Positions 27,487 to 39,464 of a stretch of DNA of 64,000 bases are shown one piece after another. Position numbers and translations under genes: made by a program. The DNA is taken from contig NC_059473.1 in NCBI RefSeq assembly GCF_018139145.2, positions 69,174,707 to 69,238,706 on the forward strand, read 5' to 3'. Source of the stretch: Gymnogyps californianus (lineage: Eukaryota > Chordata > Aves > Accipitriformes > Cathartidae). Under the pieces are notes generated by a model. The model was given only the letters and a program-made list of their open reading frames with translations, was not told where the DNA came from and ran no database searches. Position 1 is the first letter of the stretch; every line of letters starts with the position of its first letter.

Positions 27487-28647
27487 TGTATTGGGTTTGC
27501 GTGGCAAGGTTTTGGTAACGGGGGGGTGCTACAGGGGTGGCTTCTGTGAGAAGCTCCTAGAAGCTTCCCCTATGTCCGATAAAGTTAATGCCAGCAGGTT
27601 CCAAGACGGACCCGCCACTGGCCAAGGCCGATCCCATCAGCAACAGTGGTAGTGCCTCTGGGATAACGTATTTAAGAAAGGGAAAAGAAGTTACGGGGGG
27701 TAGCAGTTGCAGCCAGAGAGAGAGGAGTGAGAATATGTGAGAGAAACAACTCCGCAGACACCAAGGTCAGTGAAGAAGGAGGGGGAGGAGGTGCTCCAGG
27801 CACCAGAGCAGAGATTCCCCTGCAGCCCGTGGTGAAGACCATGGTGAGGCAGGCTGTCCCCCTGCAGCCCATGGAGGTCCATGGTGGAGCAGATATCCAC
27901 CTGCAGCCCGTGGAGGACCCCACGCCGGAGCAGGTGGATGCCCGAAGGACGCTGTGACCCCGTGGGAAGCCCGCGCTGGAGCAGGCTCTTGGCACGACCT
28001 GCGGACCCGTGGCCCCGTGGAGAGAGGAGCCCAAGCTGAAGCAGGTTTGCTGGCAGGACTAGTGACACCGCAGGGGACCCACGCTGGAGCAGTCTGTTCC
28101 TGAAGGACTGCACCCCGTGGATGGGACCCATGCTGGAGCAGTTTGTGAAGAACTGTAGCCCGTGGGAAAGACTCACGTTGGAGAAGTTCGTGAAGGACTG
28201 TCTCCCGTGGGAGGGACCCCACGCTGGAGCAGGGAAAGAGTGTGAGTCCTTCTCCCCCTGAGGAGGAAGGAGCGGCAGAAACAACGTGTGATGAACTGAC
28301 CCAAACCCCCATTCCCCATCCCCCTGCGCTGCTCGGGGGGGGGAGGAGGTAGAGAAAATAAGGAGTAAAGTTAAGCCTTGGAAGAAGGGAGGGGTGGGGG
28401 AAGGTGTTTTAAGATTTGGTTTTATTTCTCATTATCCTGCTCTGATTTGGCTAGTAATAAATTAAATTAATTTTTCCCCAAGTTGAGTCTGTTTTGCCCG
28501 TGACGGTAATTAGTGAGTGATCTCCCTGTCCTTATCTCGACCCACGAGCATTTTGTTTTATTTTTTCTCCCCTGTCCAGTTGAGGAGGGGGAGCGATAGA
28601 GCGGCTTTGGTGGGCATCTGGCATCTAGCCAGGGTCAACCCGCCACA
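27487..28647 (+). mobile_element. Long solo LTR of an avian ERV (second family) with internal minisatellite
   Basis: The left end is TGTATTGGGTTTGCGTGG, the right end is GGGTCAACCCGCCACA, and the element is about 1.16 kb. A TATTTAAG box lies at 27669-27676, and an AATAAA within TAGTAATAAATTAAA lies near 28456. This layout is familiar from bird ERVL-type LTRs. No perfect target duplication is visible. If the boundary is moved two bases inward, ACGTG (27484-27488) and ACATG (28648-28652) differ by one CpG-type transition. It is antisense to TPD52L1 in intron 3. The 181-197 codon reading frames across it are repeat artefacts. Confidence 0.85.
27880..28240 (+). repeat. Minisatellite inside the LTR, about seven units of 45-60 bp
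   Basis: Units begin with GGAGCAG or a close variant, continue with a GAAGGACTG-like core and CCCGTGG, and end GGGACCCACGCT or similar. Unit length varies between about 45 and 60 bp, and identity is imperfect. The high GC content of the array contrasts with the AT-rich intron. Confidence 0.8.
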
Positions 28648-28807
28648 ACATGTTTGTCCCTGCCACCTACTCTTCCTGGCAGGTATTTCAATTACTAATT
28701 TTCATACCAGGGCTCATCAAGACAATACTACACAACAATCAAAAACTACACAATCAAGACATGCTACACAACATATAAGGATGAATTTGTGCAAGGTCTG
28801 TACTCAC

Positions 28808-28956
28808 GCAGAAGTTGTCTGCATATCATGCCAGCTTCTGCTAAAGTTCTGCTTCAGTTCATTCATCAGACTTATGCCAAGCTTTTGTTTAATTTCAACC
28901 AGGTGCTTTTCTTTGGCTGCTAGCACTTGCCGCAAAGTTGAAATTTCATCCTCTAG
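28808..28956 (-). CDS. TPD52L1: TPD52L1 exon 3 (coiled-coil core)
   Basis: The acceptor is TTTGTTTCTCTCAG and the donor is GTGAGT. The exon is 149 nt, 49 codons plus two bases. It encodes LEDEISTLRQVLAAKEKHLVEI and continues to SWHDMQTTS. The heptad leucines and isoleucines form the coiled coil through which TPD52 proteins dimerise. Human D53 differs at only a few positions here (T for S in EIST, S for A in VLAA, M for I in LGIS, K for R in NFSR). The final GC joins the first T of exon 4 to give Ala95. A solo LTR begins 160 bp downstream of this donor. Confidence 0.97.
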
Positions 28957-29443
28957 CTGAGAGAAACAAAGAGGGAGGAGAAAGGAGAAAGGTGTTAGCC
29001 TGTTCCCACAGAATAAACACATACAATGTTAAGAGATTAGATGAATCTCATATAAACTTGCATTTTTCGTAGGTGACTAGAGAGACAGAGAGATTTGAGT
29101 GCTTATGGAGATCACAAAGACATGTCCAGAACAGAGCTGACACTACATTAAATTAAACTGTGTCACCTATGTGCACCATCATACACATGCATCTGATAAG
29201 AGAGAGAATTCTCCAGTAAGGAAGTGACTATTGAGTGACTTGACCAAGATCTGCCTTAGGGCATTAGGAGTCTCAAACATCAGCTTTTCATTCACTAGTA
29301 AAATGGGAATGGGCAGAACAAGAGAAGACTGGATAATTCAGGCAAATATCTCTCTTTGAATGCACGGGCTTTTAACTTCATATTTGTAGCTTTTTAGTCT
29401 TCCATTCACGAAAAAAACAGATGTAAATTCTTAGGACCAGGTC

Positions 29444-29463
29444 AAAAAAAAAAAAAAAAAAAA
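29444..29463. repeat. A(20) run
   Basis: An uninterrupted adenine run in intron 2. No recognisable retrotransposon body precedes it. Confidence 0.97.
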
Positions 29464-30030
29464 TCACATGATAACGTATGACTTGAGAGTATCATAAAAA
29501 GTTACGTCCTTGTCACATGAGTTTTATCTATATATTTTAGGCCCTATTCTTAAATAGTAACATAAAAATATATAGCAGATAGACTTAACATGAGTGAACA
29601 GGTCCTACCCAAAGCATAGAAGCATTCAGAAGACACAGCAGATTAGTCTTTTCAGAGCTCCTAGTCATTAACCAAACTGTGCAAATTCAAGTCGTAAAGA
29701 CGCCATTCAGCCCAAACAGAGGGACAGAATTCTCCCTGCAGTGGACATTATTTGAAACGTTTAAACCAAGCCAGTGTTTTAGCAAGGCAAGGACCAGAAC
29801 ACCTGACTGAGAGGAGGGACAGCTGGATCAGCCTGCCACTGGCTCAGGATCCTCCCCCTTGGGCAGCACCCCGCGAGCACGGGTTTGGATTCTTCATCTG
29901 GAAGCCTCCCAAGCCAAAAAATTATACAAGCAGCACTCAGAGGTACTGAAGCTAACAAGGGCAAGTGACACCAGAGCAGCTACCTTTCACTTCAGGTTTA
30001 GAAATTCCCTTACCAACTGTGTTCCTTCCT

Positions 30031-30081
30031 CCATATGTTAATAGGATAACATATGGTAATGTATCTGATTACCATATGTTA
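30031..30081. repeat. Three-arm perfect inverted repeat
   Basis: Arm 1 (CCATATGTTA, 30031-30040) pairs with 30047-30056. The extended arm 2 (TAACATATGGTAAT, 30047-30060) pairs perfectly with arm 3 (30068-30081). Loops are 6 and 7 bases. The middle arm can pair with either neighbour but not both. Confidence 0.95.
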
Positions 30082-33000
30082 AGTTCCCTGGAACCATAGT
30101 CTCCCTGTGATTTAACTCCATAGGCTGCAGGGAATGAGGCAAGCACCAGCTGAATCAGTTGCTGACCTCCAGGGCTATATTTAGGATGTCAATACCAGCA
30201 TTATTTTTATTTTACACACTCATGCATTCTGCTTCCCTGTAAAACTGGCTGCAAGCTCACGGTTCTTGCAAAAGTCTCACCCTTGAATCCCCCAGCTATC
30301 AGTTTCTGTTTTGTCACTACCTGCTACCTAAATTATTCAAGCAGCTCAGGAATTAAGCAGCAAGACTATGAACACAAAGCAAAATCATGACCTCAGTGAA
30401 GCAGATATCAATATTCACCAATGCCTGTGATGCCAACGCTTCACCAGTAGAATACGTAACAATCCAAAATTGCTTTATTCCTTCCCGTGTCCTTTATGCT
30501 CCATTATATTCCTAACCTGCACATGAAATGTTGTCAGGAAGCAGCATGAGTTTCTGCTCCAAGAGTGTAACTGGTTAAATGCTTACAGAGAGAAAAAAAA
30601 TCACAAACGTCAGGGTTCCTCAGGCGGCCGTTCAGAGCTCCCTTTAGTTGTTTCCCACCCACAGCAAATCCCTTAGTGCACAAGTCTGCCTGAGTAACAC
30701 TGCTAAAGAACTTAACTTAAACCAATACCAATATGCTTACATGTACTTAAACATTAATGCTTTCCATATGGGCTAGCACTAGGCTGATCATTAGGTACCT
30801 GGATACGTAAACATTTGAGGGCTTCTATTAAAATTACTTTCCATCTGTTCATTGAATAGACACCTAAAGCTGTAAAGCCCTAAGCAAGCATTAACCATGT
30901 GCTCAATGGCGTAAGTATGAACAACACTTTTGACTGCATTAAAACTAATAAATTGTTTTTCTTTAGAGATCAGTTTTGAATTGACAAAATCCTCCTCAAG
31001 TTCCATCATTTTAAAATAATGGCAGATACAAAGGCCTCCCTCAAGTGCTCAGAAGACTGTGAAGTAGGTAGAAAGGATTAGGGACTTATAGTAGGATCCT
31101 GAAAATCATTTAAGCAGGTTACATACATAACTCCCATGGAAGTCTGGCATCACCTGCTTAGGCATTTTTGAGAAGTCCACTCATAAATGCAGACTCCATT
31201 ATGAAACTAGGGCTTAAGTCAACAGAAATACAAGCTTCTAGTCCCCACGTTTCCCTTCTTTCTAAGTGCAACAGAGTCAGAAGAATATAGATGCATCATA
31301 TAGGGACAAAGTTCCCTTCTCCCTTTTTGTGGGCTTAGGAATCAGAGTTAATAGCTGGTTTTTCCTTCCTCTATTATTGTGTGGGACATGTAAAAGCAAG
31401 GAGAGGAGCTGACCACCTAAGACATTACAATTCCCATGATTAGCTGACACGAGTAACATGTAAATCACACAAAGGTGAGACCCCAGGAAAAAATCCACAC
31501 TTACAGATAGATCTCTCTGAAATCTGGGACTGACTAATAATATGGAAGAGGGACAGTGAAGTCCAGCATACAAACACAAATAAGGATTTTCCCGTGTTTT
31601 GCCTTTTTTGATTACTTTAGGGCAAATTGTATGTTTCATGGGGTTGAACATCTTTTTAAGATGGTGGCATGCCTGAAAAAAAAACACCCCAGTAATTCTC
31701 CAACATATAACCTTTCCTATTTTTTCCAGCAGACACTCACAAAGCAGCTCATAAAAAACAAATCAGAAAGTACTTATCCAGTAAAATGGAGCATTTTGGA
31801 TAAACTACTATTAATAAAAAATTATGTCAGTTGGTATTATCTATATTCTGAGGTACACATAGTACTATGTAAAATGTGGAGGTGGAAAGATTCAGCTATT
31901 GGTTGGAATAATACTGATGAATGGTTTGAATGGTAAGCTGAATAGTAAATTGAGTATTTATTATGCTTGTTTTAAGGATCAAAGCAGTAAGCAATTAAAA
32001 CATTAAAGGGCCTCAACAGAAAACAGAAGCCAGCATAATTAAACGTATACTTCTAAGTTAGATTAAGCATCCTTTTTCCCTACCACTACATCACCCAAAT
32101 GTGTAGTGGCCTGGCTTGGCTGTTTGCACAGCCCTCCTCACCAGGGGGAGCTGAACCAGGTAAAAGCCATCACAGAAAAAACAAGGGCTATTTTTAAGCC
32201 AGATCCAGTACAGAGAGGTGTGCAAGTACCTGTGTGGGTACAGCACGGGGGGCAGGAACAAGTGGCTGAAGATGGAGAAGAGAGGACGGCAGCGATCAAC
32301 TAAAGCAGCACGTGCAGTACACCCATGGAGGTCGTGTACTGTGAGATGTACCACAGGCATACATCACTACTGAAAGGAAGGCAGACATGGCTGTTTAGGA
32401 GTGAGAACTACCTGAGGGACAGGTTTGTCAGGTATTGTCTAAAGAAATAAAAACGCGAGTTACGCAACCAACACGAGCAGTGTGATAATACGCTGACAAA
32501 AACTTGAGAGCTGGCAACTACAGCAAAGCCAGCAGAGAAACTGAGGCCATGGTCCCCTGACAGGGAGGTCTCAGAGCCAGTGCTGTCCCAAGGAGCTCCC
32601 ACTGGCTTCTCTGAGCTGGTACACCCGTCTTCGGTTGCACCACCACAATTCACCCCTGCACAGCTGTGTCACTCACTAGCTCACAGCACAGCACCTCGTC
32701 ATGCTGCCAAAACCAGCCAGGAGGCACGCAGGTGAAAATAGTAGGGGTAGAAAGCTTGAAAGGGCAGTGCCACAAAACCTCTCACATCGTGGAACCATGG
32801 CTTGAAAATACCCTGGATCTTCAGGGCAGGCTCACACACTTCACCGCCACAGGCACCGCCACGGCAGCCAGACTGCAGCATGCATCTGCCTGCCTCTGCT
32901 AGAACTGAACATCAACTCTCTGCATAGCTATATCCTGTAAGAAAAGCTGGAAAACATGTAACAGACAAAAAATGTAATAAGGACCAGCTACATCACTGGT

Positions 33001-34993
33001 AGGACGAGCAACTATGAGGGGGTACTTGGTAACAGAAAGAAGTTCACTTTGTGAGGAAGAAAATCATGTTTTCCTTCATTTCATTGGCTTTCAAAAAAAC
33101 CCCACAAGACTGCATCTTCTCTATACCGTTCTTTCACATAATCCTTTCTATGTCAGAAGACACAAAGAAAGTTACAGCAAACACGCAGAAAAACTGTCTC
33201 TCAATGAAGCCAAGCCATGGGACCCTTAAATTTTTATTAGCTATTGTATTTAGTAAACTAGTGATTGTTATTGAATTGTTATCCCTTTTCAAAATTGCTG
33301 AGTATTATAACATATATACTAAAATGCATAAAATGTTTGTAAGGAAATGTGAACGCCTTACTATGGTAGCCTTTTAAAGAAAGTAGTTGTAACTGTGAAC
33401 AGAGTAACACAGCACAAAAAATAACAGGCACTTCACCTCTGCACCAAATCATATAGCTCAAATTTTACACCTCCAGGCTGAGTACCTGTTGATTTGTAAG
33501 TTTTTCCTCGGGTGAACAGCACCCAGAGACATCAAGGACACTCATAAATGAAATTAGCCATAAGTTTGCAGAGAAAGGTACTGACACCTTTCCTCTGGGA
33601 AATAACTGGGAATAAATATGCAGTAACACACATAGCTGAACTTAGAACCTCTGCATCAGCTAGAAAGCTTGTAGATCAAATCAGATAGCTGCTTTTGTGA
33701 AGGTATAGGAGGGGGAAGACAGCAAGGAGTAAATGACTACTTTGATGAGCGTAATGGAAGGACAACTGACAGCAGTGAGCGAGATAGCTCAAAACCTCAG
33801 CCCCCATCATGACTCAAGAGTCATTGTACCATGCTCCTCACACTGAGAGAGGAAGGGCGGGGGGGGGGAGGAAAAAATCTGTTCTGCTAACAAGCTTCTG
33901 GCCTTACATAAAGTTTTTGGGCTACAATTTTCTGCTATTATTCCAAAGTGTCAGACTGACCTCTGTTAATTCAAATGACTGTTAGAAGTTTCTGTAAGAG
34001 TTACTCATTTTACTTGCATTGTAGAAATTCCAAGGCTCGATTAGAGTCAGAGCCCTGCTGTGTTAGCCAGACTACAAATACAAGAACAGAGTCAGTCCAT
34101 GCTCTGAAAAGCTTCCAGTACAAAGAGACTACTAGCAGGGGAATAGGAAAAGAGGATACAAAAAACCTGTCAGAAAAAAAGTGCTGCTAGTTCCCCTCCT
34201 AATGTTGGGGAGGGAAGAAGGAAGAGGAAGAAGACAGAGAATATACACAGCAAATACACAACACAGAGATGGAACATATGTTTTCTGTTTAAATACATAT
34301 GCAACAGGTGCTCACAACAGCTCCCCATTATATCAACTATTATGTGATTGCAGCATTAAGGAAGATTTGAACCTTTCAGAACAATAAGAAAGGTGCTTGT
34401 TCCTACAGGCTCAAACAGGTATTACGTAACACATAAGGACATGGAAGAAAACAAAACTACCACCCGTGGAGCAGAGGGGGCTTGAAAGTAAAGACTAACA
34501 GCTTTTCAAAAGAAAACATTAGCCAATTCCCACAGAGGTTTCTTTCTGAAGGAGTCAAGGTCTTACATGGTTTTTTTACAGTCTTTTCTAAGAATCATAA
34601 ACCTCATTTAAGTTTAGACTTTGTTCACTCTAAATTCAAGTTTTCCAAGCCTTTCTTAGCATAATTAGCAGTTTTATTTTGTTTTTAAGCATAAGCTGTA
34701 TGCCAGTAAACTGCTGCGAGCAATTCAGAAAATAATTTCTAGGTCATTCAAGATCATAATATTTGAAAGGCAATCTCTCACTTGTGTGTTGGTACATGAA
34801 TTATAGCATTTCTACCACGAGCCACTGAGAACTCTCTGCTCCCACAGGAACCAGCAAGCAGGAAGGACACCCAGAAACTCTTGAGATTAATTCTCTTGAG
34901 AGAGGCATATCATTCTCAGATGGTTGCAGGAAGTTCTTTTTTTTCTTCCTTGTCTCCATCTGCCTCTTAAGTCCCTTTCACCAGAAAAGAGAA

Positions 34994-35255
34994 GAGAATC
35001 ACAGCATGGCTGAGGTTGGAAGGGACCTCCGGAGGTCATCTGGTCCAACCCCCCCCCCAAGCAGGGCCACATAGAGCTGGTTGCCCAGGACCGTGCCTAG
35101 ACAGCTTTTGAGTATCTCCAAGGATGGAGACTCCACAACCTCTCTGGGCAACCTGCACCAGTGCTCCATCACACTCACAGTAAAAACATGTTTCCTGGTG
35201 TTCAGAGAGAACCTCCTGTGTTGCAGTGTGTGCCCACCGCCTTTGGTCCTGATGA
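34994..35255 (-). mobile_element. CR1 LINE 3' fragment
   Basis: The plus strand reads GAATCACAGCATGGCTGAGG, then GGTTGGAAGGGACCTCCGG, TCTCCAAGGATGGAGACTCC and GTTTCCTGGTGTTCAGAG. This is the reverse complement of the CR1 3' end. A run of C (35049-35057) interrupts it. It is in the same sense as TPD52L1 in intron 2. Confidence 0.92.
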
Positions 35256-36606
35256 AAAGCCAATAATGAACATCCCAACTCCTATCTCATTGCTATGTGA
35301 TGAACTGAACATGTAAAGTTTCAGCTTGCTTCTTATTATTTACAGATGTGACAGGATCAGCAAAGAAGTAAAAATTAACTAGCAACTCAGAAACACAGGG
35401 CTTGATAAAACATTAAAGCAAAAAACCAATCTTTTGGTTTTTGTTTCACTAGAAAATCCTAAATCAGCACTGAAGGCAAATGACTTGAGAGTCATTAAGA
35501 ATGTGACTTCTTAGAGTATTTAATATTACAACCTAAGTTAAATATTTCTGTTGTGTGAAAGACAGGGATCAATCTCTGCAAAAGAACTGTCCTCTGGATA
35601 CGCCCATTCTGTGTGTAATAGCAGCAAATGCTTTACGGAGCACTATGGAACAATTATGAAGGAATGCTTTTTCCCTAGCCAGTTTACACTTTGAGGGTAT
35701 ATGATCACAGCCGCAAAATTTTATGTTTCCTACTATTCAAATGGGTTGTTATTTTATTCTTGCTATGTGAAGTTTCCAACCTACTGTCTTAAAAATTCAT
35801 TATTTCGATTAAGACAAAACCAACTCCCGTCCTTCATACAGCTGTGATTTCTGTTATTTGTCTCATATTTAAAATAAGTAAACTCACACTTTTTCCCATT
35901 CTCTCATTTCCCATTTTGGAATTTCACTTCTGTTTCTGCGGTATTCAGCAGCAGTAATTAAAACTGAATTCACCCTCCCATTGTAGACCGAATCTAGACA
36001 ATCTCTTTAATCTTTGTAATAAAAAGACCACATGGTTCACACCTTTTTCCTCCCATCTCCTTGTTGTTATTATTTTTAAACCTCTTCATGGTGTCATGTC
36101 ATCTCCTGAAGTTCTTTAATTAAGCAAACAACAAATGCAAACCAAAAATACAACCCTCTCCAAACACATCAGTGCCAAAGGAAACAAAAATTTGGTGAAA
36201 TTACTGTGCTCATCATCATCAATCTCTTCTGTAACCATCATCAGCTTTTCCTCTGAGCACCACACAAAGAATCTTTTCCATCAAGTGTCACAACCACTGT
36301 AACAAAAATACCATAAATCTAATAAGAACACCTTTCATTCTTTATAAAAAAAGGTTTATAAATAAAGACATGTCTTCATTAAAATGGTAAGGTATATTTA
36401 ACTTTCTCTCTACAATCATCAAGTAGAAGATATTTAATCTTCAAAAAATATCTAAGGAAATTAATTGCTTCACATTATTGTAGCACAGAATAATTTTACT
36501 AAAAAGGAAGAGCACACCTTTATGATGTGTACTTCATCCTACAATTAATATCTTCCACTTTAAGGAAGTAGAAACAATAACACTCACAGAAATTGAAATT
36601 CATTAC

Positions 36607-36722
36607 CTTGGCTAGCTCAATCTTTAACTCTTCTTTTTCTTCTTCAGAAATCATATTGGTGAAATCAACATCAGTGACCACATCTTCATCTGCTTCATGC
36701 AAAGACTGGGTTTCCAACAGGC
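36607..36722 (-). CDS. TPD52L1: TPD52L1 exon 2 (acidic N-terminal segment)
   Basis: The acceptor is ...CTTTACTTTAAG and the donor is GTAATG. The exon is 116 nt: two bases finish the glycine begun in exon 1, and 38 codons follow from LLETQSLHEADEDVV to SEEEKEELKIELAK. The block SEEEKEELK is near invariant in the TPD52 family and starts the coiled-coil region. The human counterpart reads LLETEPLQGTDEDAV, then SEEEKEELKAEL. It ends in phase 0, which matches the LEDEI start of exon 3. Intron 1 upstream is about 21.5 kb, so only splice signals and homology join this exon to exon 1. Confidence 0.95.
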
Positions 36723-39377
36723 CTTAAAGTAAAGAGTTAAAAGGTCAAGACAACCATTATCAATTATTTCAGCTATGATATTGACCTCCCCTAAATTCTA
36801 AGAATGATATAATATTCACCCACTAGGAAAAAGCCAAAGAAAAACAAAACAACCTTTTCCTGCTAAAGGTCATTTGGATTCTGCTCCTCTTTGCTTCTGA
36901 AAAGCTATTGGAAGTATCAGATGGTAATGTCTGCACAGAAGCAATTTAATATGTGAAACCACCACTCATTCCCAGAAAGCAATCACCTTGGACCCCACTA
37001 TCCCTGATGAGGCATTTCCTTGCTTCTAACAATACAGAAGAAAAAAAGGAAAAAAAAAAAAAGAAAAAAAGAAAGCTTTTTCTTCAAAATAAGAAAGCTG
37101 GTTAATGTGGATCACTGATGCAAATAGTGGCAATAGTACACTGAGCAATATAGGAAGTATATTACTGAGCGAAGTTTGCTTTAAAAGTACCTCTGATTGC
37201 AGCAATTTGAGAACCTTACAGATGTACACAGTTTGCAGAAGCAAACGCCATATCTACTGTTTGAATTTTCTAAGTGTTAGAGAGAAGTATACCTTGATCA
37301 CTCAATCTAAACTTGCGAAGGGTGAACAATTAAACTGGACCTCCAGTTACTTTCTTCTTCTGCATGTCCAAGACCAAGATCAGTATGTATGATAACCAAG
37401 ATAAGCACATACATAAACGTTTGCGAGACCTGGGCCTGCCTGGTATAATATATACAGAGGAAACAAAATATATCCTATCTCCCAATCATTCAGTAAAGAG
37501 AAGAATGATTGCTGGGGTCCCAGCCATTAATGGCCTCTCATTCTTCATTGTCTGCAGAGAAAACAACGCAAAACATGAGATAAGAAAACATTCTCGCTCC
37601 TTTGGAACTTGTTTTAAAGTTCTCGATCTGTTTCTGTTGTGGAAGAAAATTCTCCTCCAGGCTACATCTGGGACAGCACTTTTCCCTGTATTTCAGTTCT
37701 CTAGTGGGGTAATCAGACATCTCAGCTGACTCCTGACATCTGTACACTGCTTAATACAGAAGAGAACAATTTGCTTCCCAGGTCCACAGAGGCCTGTATA
37801 CTCTATTACACAGAGATTAGAATTTAACTTTGATAAGTTTTGGCAGTAGGGAATAGAGGTTACAAGCAGCAAGTCTGGACTATTCAACAACTTGAAATTG
37901 AGTAATTTATATTTTCATGCAGAAAGCAAAACTCCCTCCAGCTTTCTGTCATTTCTTCCACCTAGAGTCCCCCAGTGTACCTGGATTTCCTCCTGTTTAA
38001 CAGAACAGAACTGATTTGATTCATACCATCAAATTCACTGCAGAGCACAATGTGGTGAACTCAGCCTTGCTAATTACAGCCTCCCGAGTGGGAAGATAAA
38101 GAGCAGCAAACAGGTGCTGAAGCCTGGCCTGGCACCATACGCAAGAATAGAGCACCACCCTTAAGCGCAAAACCTTTTAAAAAACATGAAAGCATATAGA
38201 AGTAGTTGATACCTTAGCTATTACCCAAAAAGCAGCTTGCCAGGAAAACCTAGATTGCTGAAGCCACAACAAAAGAAAAGTACATTTATTTAGTAGGAAT
38301 ACTCCCAAATCACCTTTATTAACACCCCTACATCCCTAAACACAATTGTTGTTTGGTATTTGTTTGAGGATTAATAGTGTTGCTATGGGAATCAGGCTAA
38401 ACTTAGTCCCCTCAGTCTTGAAAGCAGTCTCTTTTTTCATGGATGGAGGAGCAGCAGTACAGGGCAGCTCTTGGAAACGCCAGGAAGAATCTCAGGGGCA
38501 AAAGGGCTAAGGCCAAAAACCCTTAAGGAAAGTCTTGGGGTAGATGTGAGATGAGGTGATCTTGGAGCAACTGATACTTGAGCTAAAAAGAAGGCAGATC
38601 TGTGCTCAAGGGACAGCATTAGTTTGGGATTGGCTAGGAAAAGAGGCCAGAATTGCTGGACAATAGTTAGATATGGAAGTCAACATGGGCCAAAATCACC
38701 AAAGACGACTGAGTAACACTTAACTAGACCCAATGGTCAAGTTCAAACTTCAAGATTGAACTGAAATTACAATCCATTCCAAAATAGCACATGCATGTCA
38801 ATCTTCTGCATGATCCTCTGCAACCTTATCCAATGCCAGTCCCAATTCTTATCTCTTGCTTCTCGTCCAGGTCCTCTAAAATTTAGTCTGATCCTTCAGT
38901 CTCCACCTTCTTGCTCAAGCCACTACCAGAGTCCTCCTTAATGGTCACCGTTCTTCTGCAAAGGCTTCGCTTCAGTCACCTCACAGTTCCAGTCTGAATC
39001 TCTCTCTACCACACTGTGGGTCGCAGTCTTCTTTCAGCCAGTCTCAGTTCTGAAACTTCCTCACATGAGCACTATCACGAGCAACCTACTCTCTTACTCT
39101 TCCCTTGCTGTTCTGAGTCTCTGTCTTTCTTTCACCATCCTTGTTTTTTCCAGCCACACCTAGTAGCTCTCAGTACTGGACTTCACCTTCTGCTGCCATT
39201 CTACTCTGTTGAGGACAGTTTCACTGGTATCCTCTCACCACTTATGACTGACCACTTCAGTCCCAGACCAGGTCTATCAGCACAGGTAGGATGTTTCAGT
39301 TCTAGTGCTAGGTCACCTCAACTTCTCAGTCTCTTTTCCCCACTTGAGTAACAGAAACTCATGTCTTGAATCTGACA

Positions 39378-39464
39378 TGGTGGACTTGGCAGTATTAGGT
39401 TTATGGTTGGACTCGATGATCTTAAAGGTCTTTTCCAACCTAAATAACTCCATGATTCTATGAC
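39378..39464 (+). mobile_element. Short CR1 LINE 3' terminal fragment
   Basis: TGGACTTGGCAGTATTAGG, GGTTGGACTCGATGATCTTA and TTCCAACCTAAATAACTCC followed by ATGATTCTATG is the classic CR1 tail. Only about 90 bp remain. Confidence 0.9.

Larger units (their letters stand above)
14559..28807 (-). other. TPD52L1 intron 3
   Basis: It holds the AT microsatellite, polypyrimidine tract, CR1 3' end, MIR/L2-like piece and the long solo LTR. The remainder looks like ordinary AT-rich intron. Confidence 0.88.
28957..36606 (-). other. TPD52L1 intron 2
   Basis: It holds an A(20) run, the three-arm inverted repeat, a CR1 fragment and a G(10) run near 33859. A somewhat GC-rich patch at 32100-32900 has no identifiable content. 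Confidence 0.88.

Noticed and set aside
27691..28312. Open frames of 181 and 197 codons on the minus strand
   Set aside because: They lie inside the LTR minisatellite, where the repeat unit lacks stops in some frames.
31556..31936. Plus-strand frame of 126 codons
   Set aside because: There is no domain, signal or codon pattern. It is consistent with chance in intronic DNA.
32161..32370. Plus-strand frame containing QIQYREVCKYLCGYST in a GC-rich patch
   Set aside because: It is short, bounded by stops, has no splice sites or recognised family, and shows no second block. It could be chance or an old repeat.
37364..37729. Plus-strand frame of 121 codons
   Set aside because: It is intronic, with no recognisable motif and no support from splice context.
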